DNA of 54,417 bases from a virus: positions 1 through 54,417 of the IMG/VR virus record IMGVR_UViG_3300011116_000815, one strand, 5' to 3'. The first letter of the stretch is position 1. Each line of letters starts with the position of its first letter. Made by a program: the position numbers and the translations under genes. The notes beneath the pieces are model-generated. The model saw nothing but the letters and a program-made list of their open reading frames with translations. It did not search any database and was not told where the DNA came from. Positions 1 to 9,058 of the stretch are shown piece after piece.

Positions 1-169
1 GGCGCGGCGGGGCAGGGCCTGGCCAGGCACCGCAGGCAAGGCGAGGCCAGGCCGGGCCAGGCTGGGCGGGGCACCGCAGGCACGGCGCGGCGAGGCGTGG
101 CGGGGTCAGGCCTGGCCTGGCACCGCAGGCGAGGCGAGGCTAGGCGCGGCGGGGCCAGGCTGGGCGTGG
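1..169. repeat. Terminal overlap, left copy
   Basis: Bases 1-169 match 54249-54417 in the same orientation with about four substitutions, all in the last 45 bases. Because the phage has a lambda-type cos site elsewhere, this is most simply the overlap of a circular assembly broken inside the repeat tract, not a virion terminal redundancy. Confidence 0.85.
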
Positions 170-340
170 CACCGCAGGCTGGGCGTGGATGGGCATGGCA
201 AGGCTGGACCGGGAGCGGCAGGCGAGGCTTGGCGAGGCGAGGCACGGCGAGGCCCGGCGCGGCACCGCAGGCAAGGCACGGCGGGGCCTGGCGAGGCGAG
301 GCCTGGCCGGGCACGGCACGGCAGGCACGGCAAACACTCA
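1..340. repeat. GGCNN pentanucleotide-periodic tract (left part)
   Basis: The sequence is built of degenerate five-base units in which GGC recurs about every 5 nt (GGCGC, GGCGG, GGCAG, GGCCT, GGCCA, GGCAC), with occasional phase slips. The top strand is rich in G and C and very poor in T. With the matching tract at the end of the window it makes about 380 bp of unique sequence on the circle. Open frames through it translate to low-complexity Arg/Ala/Gly protein and are artefacts. It lies between the stop of the gene at 53580-54197 and the start of the gene at 358. Confidence 0.9.
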
Positions 341-357
341 CTTTCTCAAGAGGATCA

Positions 358-864
358 ATGGCCAAGAAGTTCAACTTCCGCAACGGTTATCGCGCCGTTG
401 TGGATGCCCAGACCGCTGGGCAGGAGCTGGAGCGCATCCGCTCTGATCACGGGGAGCTGACCGCAGCCCTTGTCGTTGATGAATCGCGGCCCGAGTCCGC
501 ACCGCTGCATCCCGCCTTCGAGTGGGATGACGCCGTGGCAGCGGAGAAGCACCGCGAGCATCAGGCCAGGACCATGATCCGGGCCGTCCAGGTCGTCGGC
601 AGCGATGGCCCGGCCGAACCGATCTACGTTCACATCAACTCGGCCGGGTCCTACGTGCCGACTGATGAGGTCGTGCAACGGCTGGACCTGTACGACGAGG
701 CCTACCGCGATGCTCAGTCCCGGCTGGCAGCAGCGGCCCACGCCGTGCGGATCCTGGCCAAGGCCGCCGAACGGTTGCGGCCGAAGTCCTTGTCTCGGAT
801 CGAGTCCGCTGCGGCAAGCCTGCAGAGGGCTCAGGACCGGCTGGCATCGGCGCCACCGCGCTGA
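358..864 (+). CDS. Conserved phage protein of unknown function, 168 aa
   Basis: Starts at an ATG preceded by an AGAGGA-type ribosome site, directly after the GGCNN tract. The in-frame ATG at 97 would add repeat-derived low-complexity sequence and is rejected. The N-terminus (MAKKFNFRNGY) and the segment with SAPLHPAFEWDD followed by a basic EKHREHQAR stretch resemble an uncharacterised phage family I recall without a function. The C-terminal 70 residues look like an amphipathic, Ala/Arg-rich helix. It is the first gene after the repeat tract and lies in the late transcription direction, between tail genes. The gene on the other side of the tract (53580) has a similar CACTCAC-containing leader, so the two may be co-regulated. 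Function unknown. Confidence 0.8.
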   Translation: MAKKFNFRNGYRAVVDAQTAGQELERIRSDHGELTAALVVDESRPESAPLHPAFEWDDAVAAEKHREHQARTMIRAVQVVGSDGPAEPIYVHINSAGSYVPTDEVVQRLDLYDEAYRDAQSRLAAAAHAVRILAKAAERLRPKSLSRIESAAASLQRAQDRLASAPPR

Positions 865-865
865 C

Positions 866-876
866 TGCTACCCTGA
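866..876 (+). promoter_or_regulatory. Possible minus-10 element GCTACCCT
   Basis: TACCCT at 869-874 sits in the short gap before the GTG start at 901. The same GCTA-type motif appears in other rare gaps of the late block (2386, 40134, 43516). No minus-35 box is evident. Confidence 0.3.
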
Positions 877-900
877 ACCCATCCCCCCTCGCCGGCAGCC

Positions 901-1284
901 GTGGCCTCCGTTCTCACCTCCCGAGACGCTGAGCTGCGGCTGGAGGGCATCGCCGTGGCCAAGGCCCGGGACGTGTCGCTGCAGCTCCAGGCGGATCTGC
1001 CCGAAGACACCGCCCTGGGCCAGGACTCGCGGAGCTATGTCTATGGCCTCCGGTCCTACTCCGGTTCGGCCACCCTGCTCTACGACCGCAGCAGCCAGGT
1101 AAGCCAGGTCCTGCAGCAGGCCCTCACCGCCGACGACACGCCGCGGACACTGCAGCTGATCCTGCTGGATCGGAACATCAGCGGGACCATCCTGTTCGGC
1201 TCGGTCGGCCTGTCCGTCGCCGTTGGTGACATCGTCCAGGTGCCGGTCGGGATCACGTTCAACGAGATCAGCGGGACGGTCTGA
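901..1284 (+). CDS. Tail-tube-like minor tail protein
   Basis: 127 aa from a GTG start. The early part has the pattern of small tail tube proteins: a strand carrying LRLEGIAVAKARDVSL, an acidic stretch (LPEDTALG), then YVYGLRSYSGSATLLYD, as in phage tube subunits with an alternating beta pattern. A larger and better candidate for the main tube exists at 43617, so this is more likely a distal or minor tube-fold protein. It overlaps the next gene by one base (TGATG), suggesting coupled translation. Role inferred from fold-like pattern and position among tail genes. Confidence 0.55.
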   Translation: MASVLTSRDAELRLEGIAVAKARDVSLQLQADLPEDTALGQDSRSYVYGLRSYSGSATLLYDRSSQVSQVLQQALTADDTPRTLQLILLDRNISGTILFGSVGLSVAVGDIVQVPVGITFNEISGTV

Positions 1285-2324
1285 TGAGTCTGCTCGGGAC
1301 TGGCGGTGAGCTGGAGCTGAGCCGCGAGTGGCCACCGCTGACCGTGATCACGGACGCCCGGTTCGATTCCGGCCGCCTGTGGCTCTCCGAGCCCGGCTAC
1401 TGGCCAGGTGATCGGGTGGTCCTGTCCTGCACTCGTGGGCTGCCGATCGACGCGAACCTCAACGGTTACGCGGACTGCCCCGATGGGCACCGCCACTGGG
1501 GAGGCCTCGGCATCGCTGGGCCCGCCACAGCGCACCGGACCACCGATGCTGGCCCCTACTGGGCAGCGAGCGATGCGGCGGCCTACTGGGAATCGGCGGC
1601 CGGGACCGGCCTGACGCAGCAGTTGGCGTGCTACGTCGGCCGGGATACCCTGGGCCGGCTGGCATTCTACGACAGCGAGATCAACGGGGTCAACGGCGGC
1701 ACAACCGGCCGGCTGCCCCTGGCTGGCGTGGCATTCGGCGCCCTGGTGCTGGCCCCCTACTCCGCGGCCGCGGCCTACCAGGCGGCCCTGCTGCAGCTCG
1801 CTCAGTCCGTGGCGGCACTGCTGCCCCTCGACGAGCCCGAGGCCCCGGCGGAGATGCTGACGACAATCCCGGCCGCCGCATCTGAGGCCGAGCTGATCGG
1901 CTGGCGGATCCAGGCGCAGCTGGCGGAATGGACGCTGGACCAGGAGGCGGCGACGGCCGACACCAGCGCCCTGGCCGAACCGTTCGGCGATGCCGTCAAG
2001 GCCCTCGTGCGCGGGAGCGGCACGCTGCAGTTCGATGTCGAGCGCAGCTATCGCAGCGGCAACCAGGACGCAACGGCCCTGCTGCGGCTGGTGATGATGC
2101 TGGACCGGGGCTGCCGTGCTCGGGCTCGGTTCTACCTGCACCGCGATCGGCCCGCCGAGGCCCCGACGGCGAACCCCTGCCGTGATCCTCGACTGGGCGG
2201 CGCCCTGTGGTATGAGGCCAACATCCTGCTGGCCCGGACCGGGATCCAGACGGCGGCCCGGCAGCTGATCGCCGGCAGCGCGGCATTCCTGGTCCTGGGC
2301 GAGACCGAGCTACGGATGGGATAG
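1284..2324 (+). CDS. Minor tail protein with tube-like C-terminus
   Basis: 346 aa, coupled to the preceding gene by a TGATG overlap. The N-terminal half is a beta-rich region with many Trp, Tyr and Gly residues. The middle (about residues 170-235) is Ala/Glu-rich and helical. The last 110 residues resemble the tube-like pattern of the preceding gene (VRGSGTLQFDVERSYRSG, then LWYEANILLARTGIQ). It may be a tail-tip or adaptor protein that pairs with its upstream neighbour. A terminator follows its stop, closing this transcription unit. Specific function not known. Confidence 0.5.
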   Translation: MSLLGTGGELELSREWPPLTVITDARFDSGRLWLSEPGYWPGDRVVLSCTRGLPIDANLNGYADCPDGHRHWGGLGIAGPATAHRTTDAGPYWAASDAAAYWESAAGTGLTQQLACYVGRDTLGRLAFYDSEINGVNGGTTGRLPLAGVAFGALVLAPYSAAAAYQAALLQLAQSVAALLPLDEPEAPAEMLTTIPAAASEAELIGWRIQAQLAEWTLDQEAATADTSALAEPFGDAVKALVRGSGTLQFDVERSYRSGNQDATALLRLVMMLDRGCRARARFYLHRDRPAEAPTANPCRDPRLGGALWYEANILLARTGIQTAARQLIAGSAAFLVLGETELRMG

Positions 2325-2345
2325 GATGGTCGCGGTGAGTGGTGC

Positions 2346-2376
2346 AAGCCCCGGGTGTGACGGCCTGGGGCTTTTT
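2346..2376 (+). terminator. Intrinsic terminator
   Basis: AAGCCCC (2346-2352) pairs with GGGGCTT (2367-2373) across a GC-rich loop, followed by a T run to 2376. It ends the tail unit that finishes at 2324. Confidence 0.75.
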
Positions 2377-2382
2377 CATGGT

Positions 2383-2391
2383 CGCTACCCT
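2383..2391 (+). promoter_or_regulatory. Possible minus-10 element GCTACCCT
   Basis: TACCCT at 2386-2391, preceded by CG, lies just after the terminator and 27 bases before the GTG start at 2418. It would restart transcription for the fibre genes. It matches the motif at 869-874. Confidence 0.35.
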
Positions 2392-2417
2392 GACGGTGGG
2401 CATCCGATGGCGCAGCA

Positions 2418-5400
2418 GTGACGATCGTCAAGAAGTCGGGGGATTCCGGCAGCTGGCCCCTCGCATCAGATCAGGCGACCGTCAAGCAACAGCTGACCGC
2501 AATGCTCGACGGGCTCCGGCAGCTGATCGGCAGCGCCAACATCGCCGGCGGATCGGTCGAGCTCAACGACCCGCTCAACGCACCATTCCAGCTCTACGTC
2601 AACCCCTACATCGGATCTGATGCCTTCGCCGCTGGATCGTTCGCCAGCTACGACCCAGATCCTGCGGGCAGCAATCCGACCGCTGCGAACATCGACGCGA
2701 AGATCCGGCGGATTGACAATCAACGCCTAACGTGCGGATACAGCGAGGCGAGGCCATTCAAGACGATCAATCGCGCGATCATCGAAGCGGCGCTGATCAC
2801 CAGCAAGAGCTGGTTCACCTATGGCGGTGAAACGGCTCATCTGGATTGTGTCAGCATCCGACTGAGCGCCGGGGTTCACACCCTCTACAACGACCCCGGC
2901 AACACTGGCACCACCCCTGCGGTTTGGGCTGATGGCAAGGTTCCAACGGTCGCGGAACTGATCGGATTCAATCCGAATGAAGGCGGTGTAATCCTGCCTC
3001 GTGGGTGCACGATGTGGGCCCCGGATTATCGCAAGTGCAGCATCCGCCCGAACTATGTCCCGGCTGATGCCGATGAGGCCTATAGCGAATCTGGCGGGGT
3101 TGCAACGATCACCGGCCGATCGTGTTTCTTCCGCACTACTGGAACCGGATACACGTTCGGTTACACGATGATGGACAAGCTGGGCAGCACTCAGAGCCAT
3201 CACCTGCTCAGCGGCTACGAGTTCGCATCACAATCGCAGCTAACGACGTTCTACGGCAAGGTCAACACCGCCCTGGCCCCGAACGGCAACGGATCGGCCA
3301 CCCTGCTGGTGGCTCGCACATCGGAGCATCAGATCGTCGGCCCAATCAGTGGCAGCCCATCAGAGGCATGGGACACGACCGGATCGGCGTCGTTCTACAT
3401 CCTCAACGTCGGCATCCGATCAGAGCGGGGATTGTGCGGCGCCCTGATGGATGGCAGCAAGGTCACCGGCCTGCGGTCGATGGTAACTGCTCAGTTCACC
3501 AACACCAGCAACCAGCGCACCCTGAGCTGCTGGCAGATCTACTCCGGCGGCAGCTGGGTCACCCCTGCGAACTACCAGGCGATGATCGACGCATCGCCGG
3601 ACTCGCGGCGAATGAAGCCCGGTCGGCGATCATTCCACATCCGGCCCATCAACGGCGCCTTCGTGCAGACCGTTTCGGTGTTCAGCATCGGCGTCGGGAT
3701 CCACAACTGGACCCAGACCGGCGGCGAGCTGGATGCGACGAACGGCAACACCAGCTTCGGCGGCGTGGCAGCCCTGGCCGAGGGATACCGGTCGGCGGCG
3801 TTCACGATCGACAAGAGCTGGACCATCTCCGCCTTCCGGGTGCCTCTGCGCCCTGATGCCAAGGCTCCAGCCATCCGGCGGATCTTCCTCGGGACGGTCA
3901 GCAGTGCCAGCTCGGGGGCGATCACGATGGCCGCTGCCCTGGACCCCGCCGTGCTGGAGTCCTACACCCTGCGGGCTGGCTCCTACGTCTGGGTCGAGAA
4001 CCCCCAGGGACCTGACTGGAGGGCACAGCTGGCGAACCCTGCCTGGAGCAGCGGCGCGCCGACGATCATCAACATCACCGCCGCGCTGGCCGATGAAAAC
4101 GCCGCGGCGGCCGGCAGCAGCGCCAACGGCCGCCGGGTCTACATCCGCCGGCTGGCCGATAACCGCAACCGCGATGAGCGCCGGCTGGTGCTCAAGCTGT
4201 CGAACACCACCAACGCCAGGACGCCACAGCGCCATCAGGTCCTGCAGCTCGACCCGACCCGGGCGGGCGTGAACGGCGTCCTGCCTGCCGCCAGCACCTT
4301 CGCCATCACATCGACCACGGCCACCACTCCGGTCGGTGCTGGGGTGCTGCGGGCGGCGCTGGTGTCGCTGCGGCGGTCGAACCCGGATCAGAACTACGCC
4401 AACGGGACCTACTACCGCAAGGGCACGGTGGTCAAGAGCGGGAACAAGCACTGGGCAGCGATCAACGACCTGGCCGCTGCCACGGCGACGCCAGACCCGG
4501 CGCTGTGGTCGGAGTGCTACGTGGCGATGCCTGAGGCCTACAACGCCGAGGACCCTTTCGCCAATGAGGCCCCCAGCCTGGTTCTGGACGACGACGCCAG
4601 CGGCACTGAAGCATCGACGACGCTGGGCTGGGACTGGACCACGGCATTCACCAGCGGCAGCAGCACGGCGGCGGCATGGCTGCGGACCCAGTACCGCAGC
4701 GGTGTCGACTACCTGGCGGCTCATGCCCTGCTGGTGGCCCTCGGGCTCAGCTCGAGCGATGCCCACACCGCCCTGGCCCCACAGCTGGAGGCCAGCCGAT
4801 TGCGAGATCCGGCATCGTCCAGCGACTTCCCGGTGGCGCCCGCCGGGGGGCTGGCGAACGGCAGGGCGAACTACCCCGTTGAGTTCCGCCGCCCCTCGAC
4901 CCTGGCCATGGCCCCGCATCGGACGGCATGGTGCGGATGGGGGAACTACTCCACCGCGCTGCCTCAGGTCCAGCAGGACATGGCTGCCCGCAACCGGTTC
5001 AGCTATCTGTTCACCAATGCCGGCGGTGGTTTCGTCGCCTGCGACGGGACGCAGGAGGACATGCTGCGATTCACCCCCGCTGGGCTCGAAGATCTGACCA
5101 CCGGCGAGGTCGCCCAGGTCGGGGACATCGGCGCCCCTGACGTGTCGGTGGGATCCTCAACGACGTTCACCGGGACGATTATCGACAGCATCTTCCAGGG
5201 TGTGATGGACTTCACGGGGGCGACCCTGCAGGGGTTCCCGCTGGCCAACAGCTCAACTCCCGGGCTGATCGAAACCGCCACGATTGCGGAGGTGCTGACG
5301 GCGATGACCACCGTTGGCACCGGCGGGCTGGCCCTGACGACCGATTCAATGCCGGCGCCGATGAGATCAAATGCCGTGGACATGGGCAGCGGCACCGCCC

Positions 5401-5660
5401 TGGACCTGAGCCTAGGAGCGTTCTTCTACCGAACCGTCAACGGCAATGTGACATTCACATTCACCAATGTGCCGGCCAATGGGGTGACGCTATTCCTGTT
5501 TGAGTTCACCTACACCAGTGGCACGATCACATGGCCAGCGATCCTATGGGCTGACGGAACGGCGCCGACGCTTGTGGCCGGATACACCTACACGATCGCC
5601 TTCTACACCCGCAACGGTGGCAGCACCTGGCGCGGCAGTCGCCCCACAATCTGGACCTGA
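2418..5660 (+). CDS. Large cyanophage-type tail fibre / structural protein
   Basis: 1080 aa from a GTG start. The early region contains LNAPFQLYVNPYIGSDAF and GYSEARPFKTINRAIIEAA, a block I recall from virion structural and fibre proteins of cyanophages, where it precedes a right-handed beta-helix-like region. The following 600 residues are beta-rich and consistent with such a helix (for example NEGGVILPRGCTMWAPDY). The C-terminus is a Gly/Thr-rich beta domain ending in a repeat-like sandwich. It is probably trimeric and displayed at the tail or as a side fibre for host recognition. It overlaps the next fibre gene by one base (TGATG). The cyanophage resemblance is from memory; receptor specificity is unknown. 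Confidence 0.75.
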   Translation: MTIVKKSGDSGSWPLASDQATVKQQLTAMLDGLRQLIGSANIAGGSVELNDPLNAPFQLYVNPYIGSDAFAAGSFASYDPDPAGSNPTAANIDAKIRRIDNQRLTCGYSEARPFKTINRAIIEAALITSKSWFTYGGETAHLDCVSIRLSAGVHTLYNDPGNTGTTPAVWADGKVPTVAELIGFNPNEGGVILPRGCTMWAPDYRKCSIRPNYVPADADEAYSESGGVATITGRSCFFRTTGTGYTFGYTMMDKLGSTQSHHLLSGYEFASQSQLTTFYGKVNTALAPNGNGSATLLVARTSEHQIVGPISGSPSEAWDTTGSASFYILNVGIRSERGLCGALMDGSKVTGLRSMVTAQFTNTSNQRTLSCWQIYSGGSWVTPANYQAMIDASPDSRRMKPGRRSFHIRPINGAFVQTVSVFSIGVGIHNWTQTGGELDATNGNTSFGGVAALAEGYRSAAFTIDKSWTISAFRVPLRPDAKAPAIRRIFLGTVSSASSGAITMAAALDPAVLESYTLRAGSYVWVENPQGPDWRAQLANPAWSSGAPTIINITAALADENAAAAGSSANGRRVYIRRLADNRNRDERRLVLKLSNTTNARTPQRHQVLQLDPTRAGVNGVLPAASTFAITSTTATTPVGAGVLRAALVSLRRSNPDQNYANGTYYRKGTVVKSGNKHWAAINDLAAATATPDPALWSECYVAMPEAYNAEDPFANEAPSLVLDDDASGTEASTTLGWDWTTAFTSGSSTAAAWLRTQYRSGVDYLAAHALLVALGLSSSDAHTALAPQLEASRLRDPASSSDFPVAPAGGLANGRANYPVEFRRPSTLAMAPHRTAWCGWGNYSTALPQVQQDMAARNRFSYLFTNAGGGFVACDGTQEDMLRFTPAGLEDLTTGEVAQVGDIGAPDVSVGSSTTFTGTIIDSIFQGVMDFTGATLQGFPLANSSTPGLIETATIAEVLTAMTTVGTGGLALTTDSMPAPMRSNAVDMGSGTALDLSLGAFFYRTVNGNVTFTFTNVPANGVTLFLFEFTYTSGTITWPAILWADGTAPTLVAGYTYTIAFYTRNGGSTWRGSRPTIWT

Positions 5661-7147
5661 TGAGTATTCTCGCCCGACGACAATTCGCCGTCAGCTCCGG
5701 ATTGACGGCCAGCAGCATCATCGGAGACGCAGCGTTTCGGTTCGATTTCAATACCGGAACGCTGAACGATCTCGTCAGCAACACCAGCGTGCTGACGGTC
5801 AATCGCCCTTACGAGAAGTTTCACATCAGCTCCAGCAGGAGATACACCAGGGCATCAGCAGGCACCGTCACCTATCAGCACGACAGCAGCGGGAACAATC
5901 TCGGCGTGCTGATGGAGGGATTCCGAACGCAGGGCATCAGGTACTCTAATCGCTTCGCCGGGTCGGGAGGATGGGAGCCGCCGAACCTGACCTTCGGCGG
6001 CAACACTGGCGCAGGCGGTGGCGGCTATCTGGCAGGCTGCACCATCACAGGTGGTTACCCCGGTCCCATTGATGGGCTTGAAAACACCTCTACGTATCAA
6101 TCTTCCAGGCTGCAACTTGACACGACCTTCGGCGATCACTTCATTGGTAAGTTCGGACTATGGTCAATCTCTACGCTTCAGAGTTACACCATCGCCGTCA
6201 AGGGCTTCGGCGACACGGCTAACCACGCGGTCAGGATCGGGACAGCCGGCGCCAGCTTCGCTGGGGAGGAAGGAATCTTCATAACCCTCGACCTGCAGAC
6301 CGGGGCGGTGCTTGACTATCGCACGACCTACACCGCACAGTTCGATGGGCTGCTCAGATTCCCGAACGTCACCCGCACTCAGGACGGATGGCTGCTGGTG
6401 ACGTTCCGGGTTGGTGGCGTCAGCTCGGGCGGTGGCACCAGCTACTCGCAGCCGCGTGTCCGCATCGTGCGGAAACAGGGCGGCGCGATCCTGGCGCAGT
6501 TCACCGGCGACGGGTCCAGCGGTGTGGACATCTTCGGATTCCAGCGTGAGTACTATCAACCGCTGCCGTCGAGCTACACCCACAGCGACGGTCCCAGCAC
6601 ACCGATCACCAGGCCGTCCGACGGACTCACCTGGACCCTGCCCTCTCCGCTGAACGCCAACCTGCGGGCGGTCATGGTGGAGGTCAACGGGCACGTTGAA
6701 TCCTCCAGCCTGTTGACCCTGGACGACGGCACCGCCTCTGGCTCCACGTTCGCCGGTCACTACGTGGACCTGCAATGCCAGGGCGGCCAGTACCGGGTCG
6801 CCATGCGCCGCAACTCCGGGACCGAGTTCCTGAGCAATGCCGGGCTCACCCCATCTTCGGTCCTGACGGGCGCATGGACTGGGTCCTACTCCGGCCCCAG
6901 GTCTGGGATGATGCCGACTCGCCAGCGGTTCGTCTGCAGTTGGAACAGCTCGGCCATCCGGGCGCTGGCAGGGGGCGGCCCTGGCGATGGGCAGATCACC
7001 CACGGGCTCGGCGGTCTCCCGACGATCACCCGCCTGATGATCGGGCAGGGCAACAATGGCCACGCGAACATCCCGATCGCGCGGGTCATCGGCTGGACCC
7101 GAGAACTGACCGGCCTGGAGATGTTCACCCTCATGGCAGCCCGCTGA
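5660..7147 (+). CDS. Tail fibre with carbohydrate-binding and lectin-like domains
   Basis: 495 aa, translationally coupled to the large fibre gene by TGATG. The N-terminus resembles phage tail proteins with the AAFRFDFNTGTL pattern. Residues about 150-260 have the beta-sandwich pattern of phage carbohydrate-binding modules (SYTIAVKGFG, then DGWLLVTFRVGG). The C-terminal 170 residues look like a concanavalin/laminin-G-like lectin. The protein at 41451 has the same order of modules, so the two may recognise related glycans. Likely a receptor-binding fibre. Confidence 0.65.
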   Translation: MSILARRQFAVSSGLTASSIIGDAAFRFDFNTGTLNDLVSNTSVLTVNRPYEKFHISSSRRYTRASAGTVTYQHDSSGNNLGVLMEGFRTQGIRYSNRFAGSGGWEPPNLTFGGNTGAGGGGYLAGCTITGGYPGPIDGLENTSTYQSSRLQLDTTFGDHFIGKFGLWSISTLQSYTIAVKGFGDTANHAVRIGTAGASFAGEEGIFITLDLQTGAVLDYRTTYTAQFDGLLRFPNVTRTQDGWLLVTFRVGGVSSGGGTSYSQPRVRIVRKQGGAILAQFTGDGSSGVDIFGFQREYYQPLPSSYTHSDGPSTPITRPSDGLTWTLPSPLNANLRAVMVEVNGHVESSSLLTLDDGTASGSTFAGHYVDLQCQGGQYRVAMRRNSGTEFLSNAGLTPSSVLTGAWTGSYSGPRSGMMPTRQRFVCSWNSSAIRALAGGGPGDGQITHGLGGLPTITRLMIGQGNNGHANIPIARVIGWTRELTGLEMFTLMAAR

Positions 7148-7419
7148 TGCTGATCCGAACCGACACCATGGAGCCAGTCACCATGGATCAACTGCGGGCC
7201 GAGAATCCGCGCACGTGGTTTCCGCTGGAGCCCACCGACGCAGACCTGGCAGGGTTCTGCATCGCGCGGGTCCGGCCCACGCCGATCCCGCCGCATGACC
7301 CGACCTGCGAGCGGTGCGCCGAGACCGCACCCCGCCTGGGACCTGATGGTGCCTGGCTGCAGTCGTGGGAGATCATCCCGAACGATCCGGGGCCGGAGCG
7401 AGACTGGCACGTAGCCTGA
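7147..7419 (+). CDS. Small protein of unknown function, 90 aa
   Basis: ATG overlaps the stop of the fibre gene (TGATG). An in-frame upstream start at 6775 is rejected because it lies inside the fibre gene. Pro- and Asp-rich, with a CERCAE pair of cysteines near residue 55 that could bind a metal. Its place between a fibre and the lysis cassette suggests a fibre accessory or chaperone, but nothing in the sequence proves this. Confidence 0.55.
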   Translation: MLIRTDTMEPVTMDQLRAENPRTWFPLEPTDADLAGFCIARVRPTPIPPHDPTCERCAETAPRLGPDGAWLQSWEIIPNDPGPERDWHVA

Positions 7420-7443
7420 TGGGGCTGGCATGCCCGCACGGCC

Positions 7444-7722
7444 ATGGACCCCGACCGCGTCACTCACGTCGACCTGCTGCGGGGCCTGGCGGTCCTGGAG
7501 ACAAAGGTTGACCGCCTGATCCAGGACCAGGCGGAGGAGCGGCAGGCCATGGGCGGGGAGTCAGGCATATACGCCCGGCTGAACCGGCTCGAGCAGCGCA
7601 TGGCGCAGGTGGTCATCCTGGCGGCAATCTGCGGGCTGCTGCTGCCGGTCGTGACGACAGTGGTGATTGATCGGTTCTGGCCCGCCGCTACCGTTGAGGT
7701 GACCGCTGATCCCCAGCCGTGA
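7444..7722 (+). CDS. Holin-like protein with coiled coil and one membrane helix
   Basis: 92 aa. Residues 5-55 form a heptad-like acidic/basic helix. Residues about 55-78 are a strong hydrophobic segment (VVILAAICGLLLPVVTTVVI), followed by a short C-terminal tail. This layout matches XhlA-type phage lysis accessory proteins and some holins. It is the first gene of a three-gene lysis cassette: it overlaps the 56-aa gene by four bases (GTGA), and that gene overlaps the endolysin. Likely acts at the cytoplasmic membrane during lysis. It could be a spanin-like or tail-associated membrane protein instead. Confidence 0.6.
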   Translation: MDPDRVTHVDLLRGLAVLETKVDRLIQDQAEERQAMGGESGIYARLNRLEQRMAQVVILAAICGLLLPVVTTVVIDRFWPAATVEVTADPQP

Positions 7723-7889
7723 AAGACGTCAGCCTGTCCGACCTGATCGAGATCATCCTGGCCCTGCATGGTGCGGCCGTGCTGGTCGTCAACCTGACCG
7801 ACACCCCGAAGGACAACGACCTGGTGGGCCGGTTCTACCGCGGTGTTGAGCTGTTCGCCGGAATCTTCACTCCGCTGGTCAAGCGATGA
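7719..7889 (+). CDS. Short holin-like or lysis-associated protein, 56 aa
   Basis: Reads from GTG at 7719, overlapping the preceding stop (GTGA), to TGA at 7889, overlapping the endolysin ATG. Residues about 8-25 are hydrophobic (LIEIILALHGAAVLVVN), followed by a polar TDTPKDND loop and an amphipathic C-terminus. The HGAAVLVVNLT...PKD pattern resembles small phage proteins found beside lysis genes that I recall only as uncharacterised. Its tight coupling on both sides makes it very likely a real gene. Confidence 0.65.
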   Translation: MKDVSLSDLIEIILALHGAAVLVVNLTDTPKDNDLVGRFYRGVELFAGIFTPLVKR

Positions 7890-9058
7890 GCCTGGCGAGC
7901 GTCCGGGCAGCCGCAGAGCACGCGGCATGCCGTGGGGCCCTGGAGCCCCACCAGCTGGCGGCATTTCAGGCGCTGGATGAATCGCTGAGCGAGGCGCAGC
8001 GCCAGCGGTTCAGCGAGCTGTGGCGGGCCGCTCCGCTGCCGAAGCCGGCCGACAGCCCTGCCGCCAAGCTGGCCCTGCCGCTGATCAAGGAGTTCGAGGG
8101 GTGCAGCCTGACCGCCTACCCCGACCCTGAAACCGGCGGCGATCCCTGGACCATCGGGTGGGGAGCCACTCGATACTTCGATGGGGCCTTCGTGAAGCGT
8201 GGCGACACGATCATCCAGGCGGTCGCTGATGACATGCTCGACAGCGACGTCCGCGACGTGCTGGCCCCGCGGCTGGCGAAGTCGGTCCCTGGCTGGTCCA
8301 GGCTGTCCGCATCGCAGCAGGCAGCGCTCCTGTCGTTCGCCTACAACGTCGGCGCTGGGTTCTACGGGGCCTCTGGATTCGACACGATCAGCGCCGCCCT
8401 GCGCGAAGGTCGACTGGCCGATGTGCCGGCAGCGCTGAGGCTCTACGTCAACCCCGGCGGGCCCAGCGAGGCGGGCCTGAGGCGTCGACGGGAGGCAGAG
8501 GCGAAGATGTGGGGTGGTCCCATGAGGCCGACCGAGAAGATTCTGCGGGTGCCGTATTTCAGCCAGAACGACAACCGCAGCGGGGAGGGTTTCCGCGAGT
8601 GCTTCAGCTCCACCTGCGCCATGGTCGCCGCGTTCTACGGCAAGGTGAAAGGCGACGATGAGTACAACCTGATCCGCGCCAGGTTCGGCGACTCCACCAA
8701 GGCACAGGTGCAGATCCAGGCGCTGCGAACCCTAGGCCTCGATGCCCGACTGGTGACCAACGCTGCCCCTGGGCTGCTGGAGTCCGAGATTCTCGCCGGT
8801 CGGCCGGTGCCGGTGGGCTGGCTTCACCATGGCCCCGTGACGGCCCCGACGGGCGGGGGGCACTGGACGCTGTGCATCGGGTTCACCGCTGAATCGTTCG
8901 TGATGAACGATCCGAATGGGGCCGCAGATATGGTGAATGGTGGATACGTCAACCACACCCAGGGCAGCGGCATCGCCTACAGCCGCCGGAACTGGCTCAG
9001 GCGCTGGGAGGCCGATGGGCCCTCGACGGGGTGGGCGCTGCTGGTCAAGCCGGTGTAG
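7886..9058 (+). CDS. Two-domain endolysin: lysozyme (GH24-like) plus C39-like peptidase
   Basis: 390 aa. Residues about 60-210 carry the T4/R21-lysozyme pattern, with the Glu-8-Asp/Cys-5-Thr type triad readable as Glu71, Asp80 and Thr89 (KEFEG, YPD, WTIGWGAT), and the later FAYNVGAGFYG segment typical of these muramidases. Residues about 218-388 resemble a C39-family cysteine peptidase: YFSQNDN followed by Cys239/Cys244, then GGHW with His326 and NDPNG with Asn341/Asp342. The enzyme would cut both glycan and peptide bonds of peptidoglycan. No signal peptide is seen, so release probably depends on the two upstream holin-like genes. Its 3' end overlaps the leftward methyltransferase gene by 14 bases. 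Confidence 0.85.
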   Translation: MSLASVRAAAEHAACRGALEPHQLAAFQALDESLSEAQRQRFSELWRAAPLPKPADSPAAKLALPLIKEFEGCSLTAYPDPETGGDPWTIGWGATRYFDGAFVKRGDTIIQAVADDMLDSDVRDVLAPRLAKSVPGWSRLSASQQAALLSFAYNVGAGFYGASGFDTISAALREGRLADVPAALRLYVNPGGPSEAGLRRRREAEAKMWGGPMRPTEKILRVPYFSQNDNRSGEGFRECFSSTCAMVAAFYGKVKGDDEYNLIRARFGDSTKAQVQIQALRTLGLDARLVTNAAPGLLESEILAGRPVPVGWLHHGPVTAPTGGGHWTLCIGFTAESFVMNDPNGAADMVNGGYVNHTQGSGIAYSRRNWLRRWEADGPSTGWALLVKPV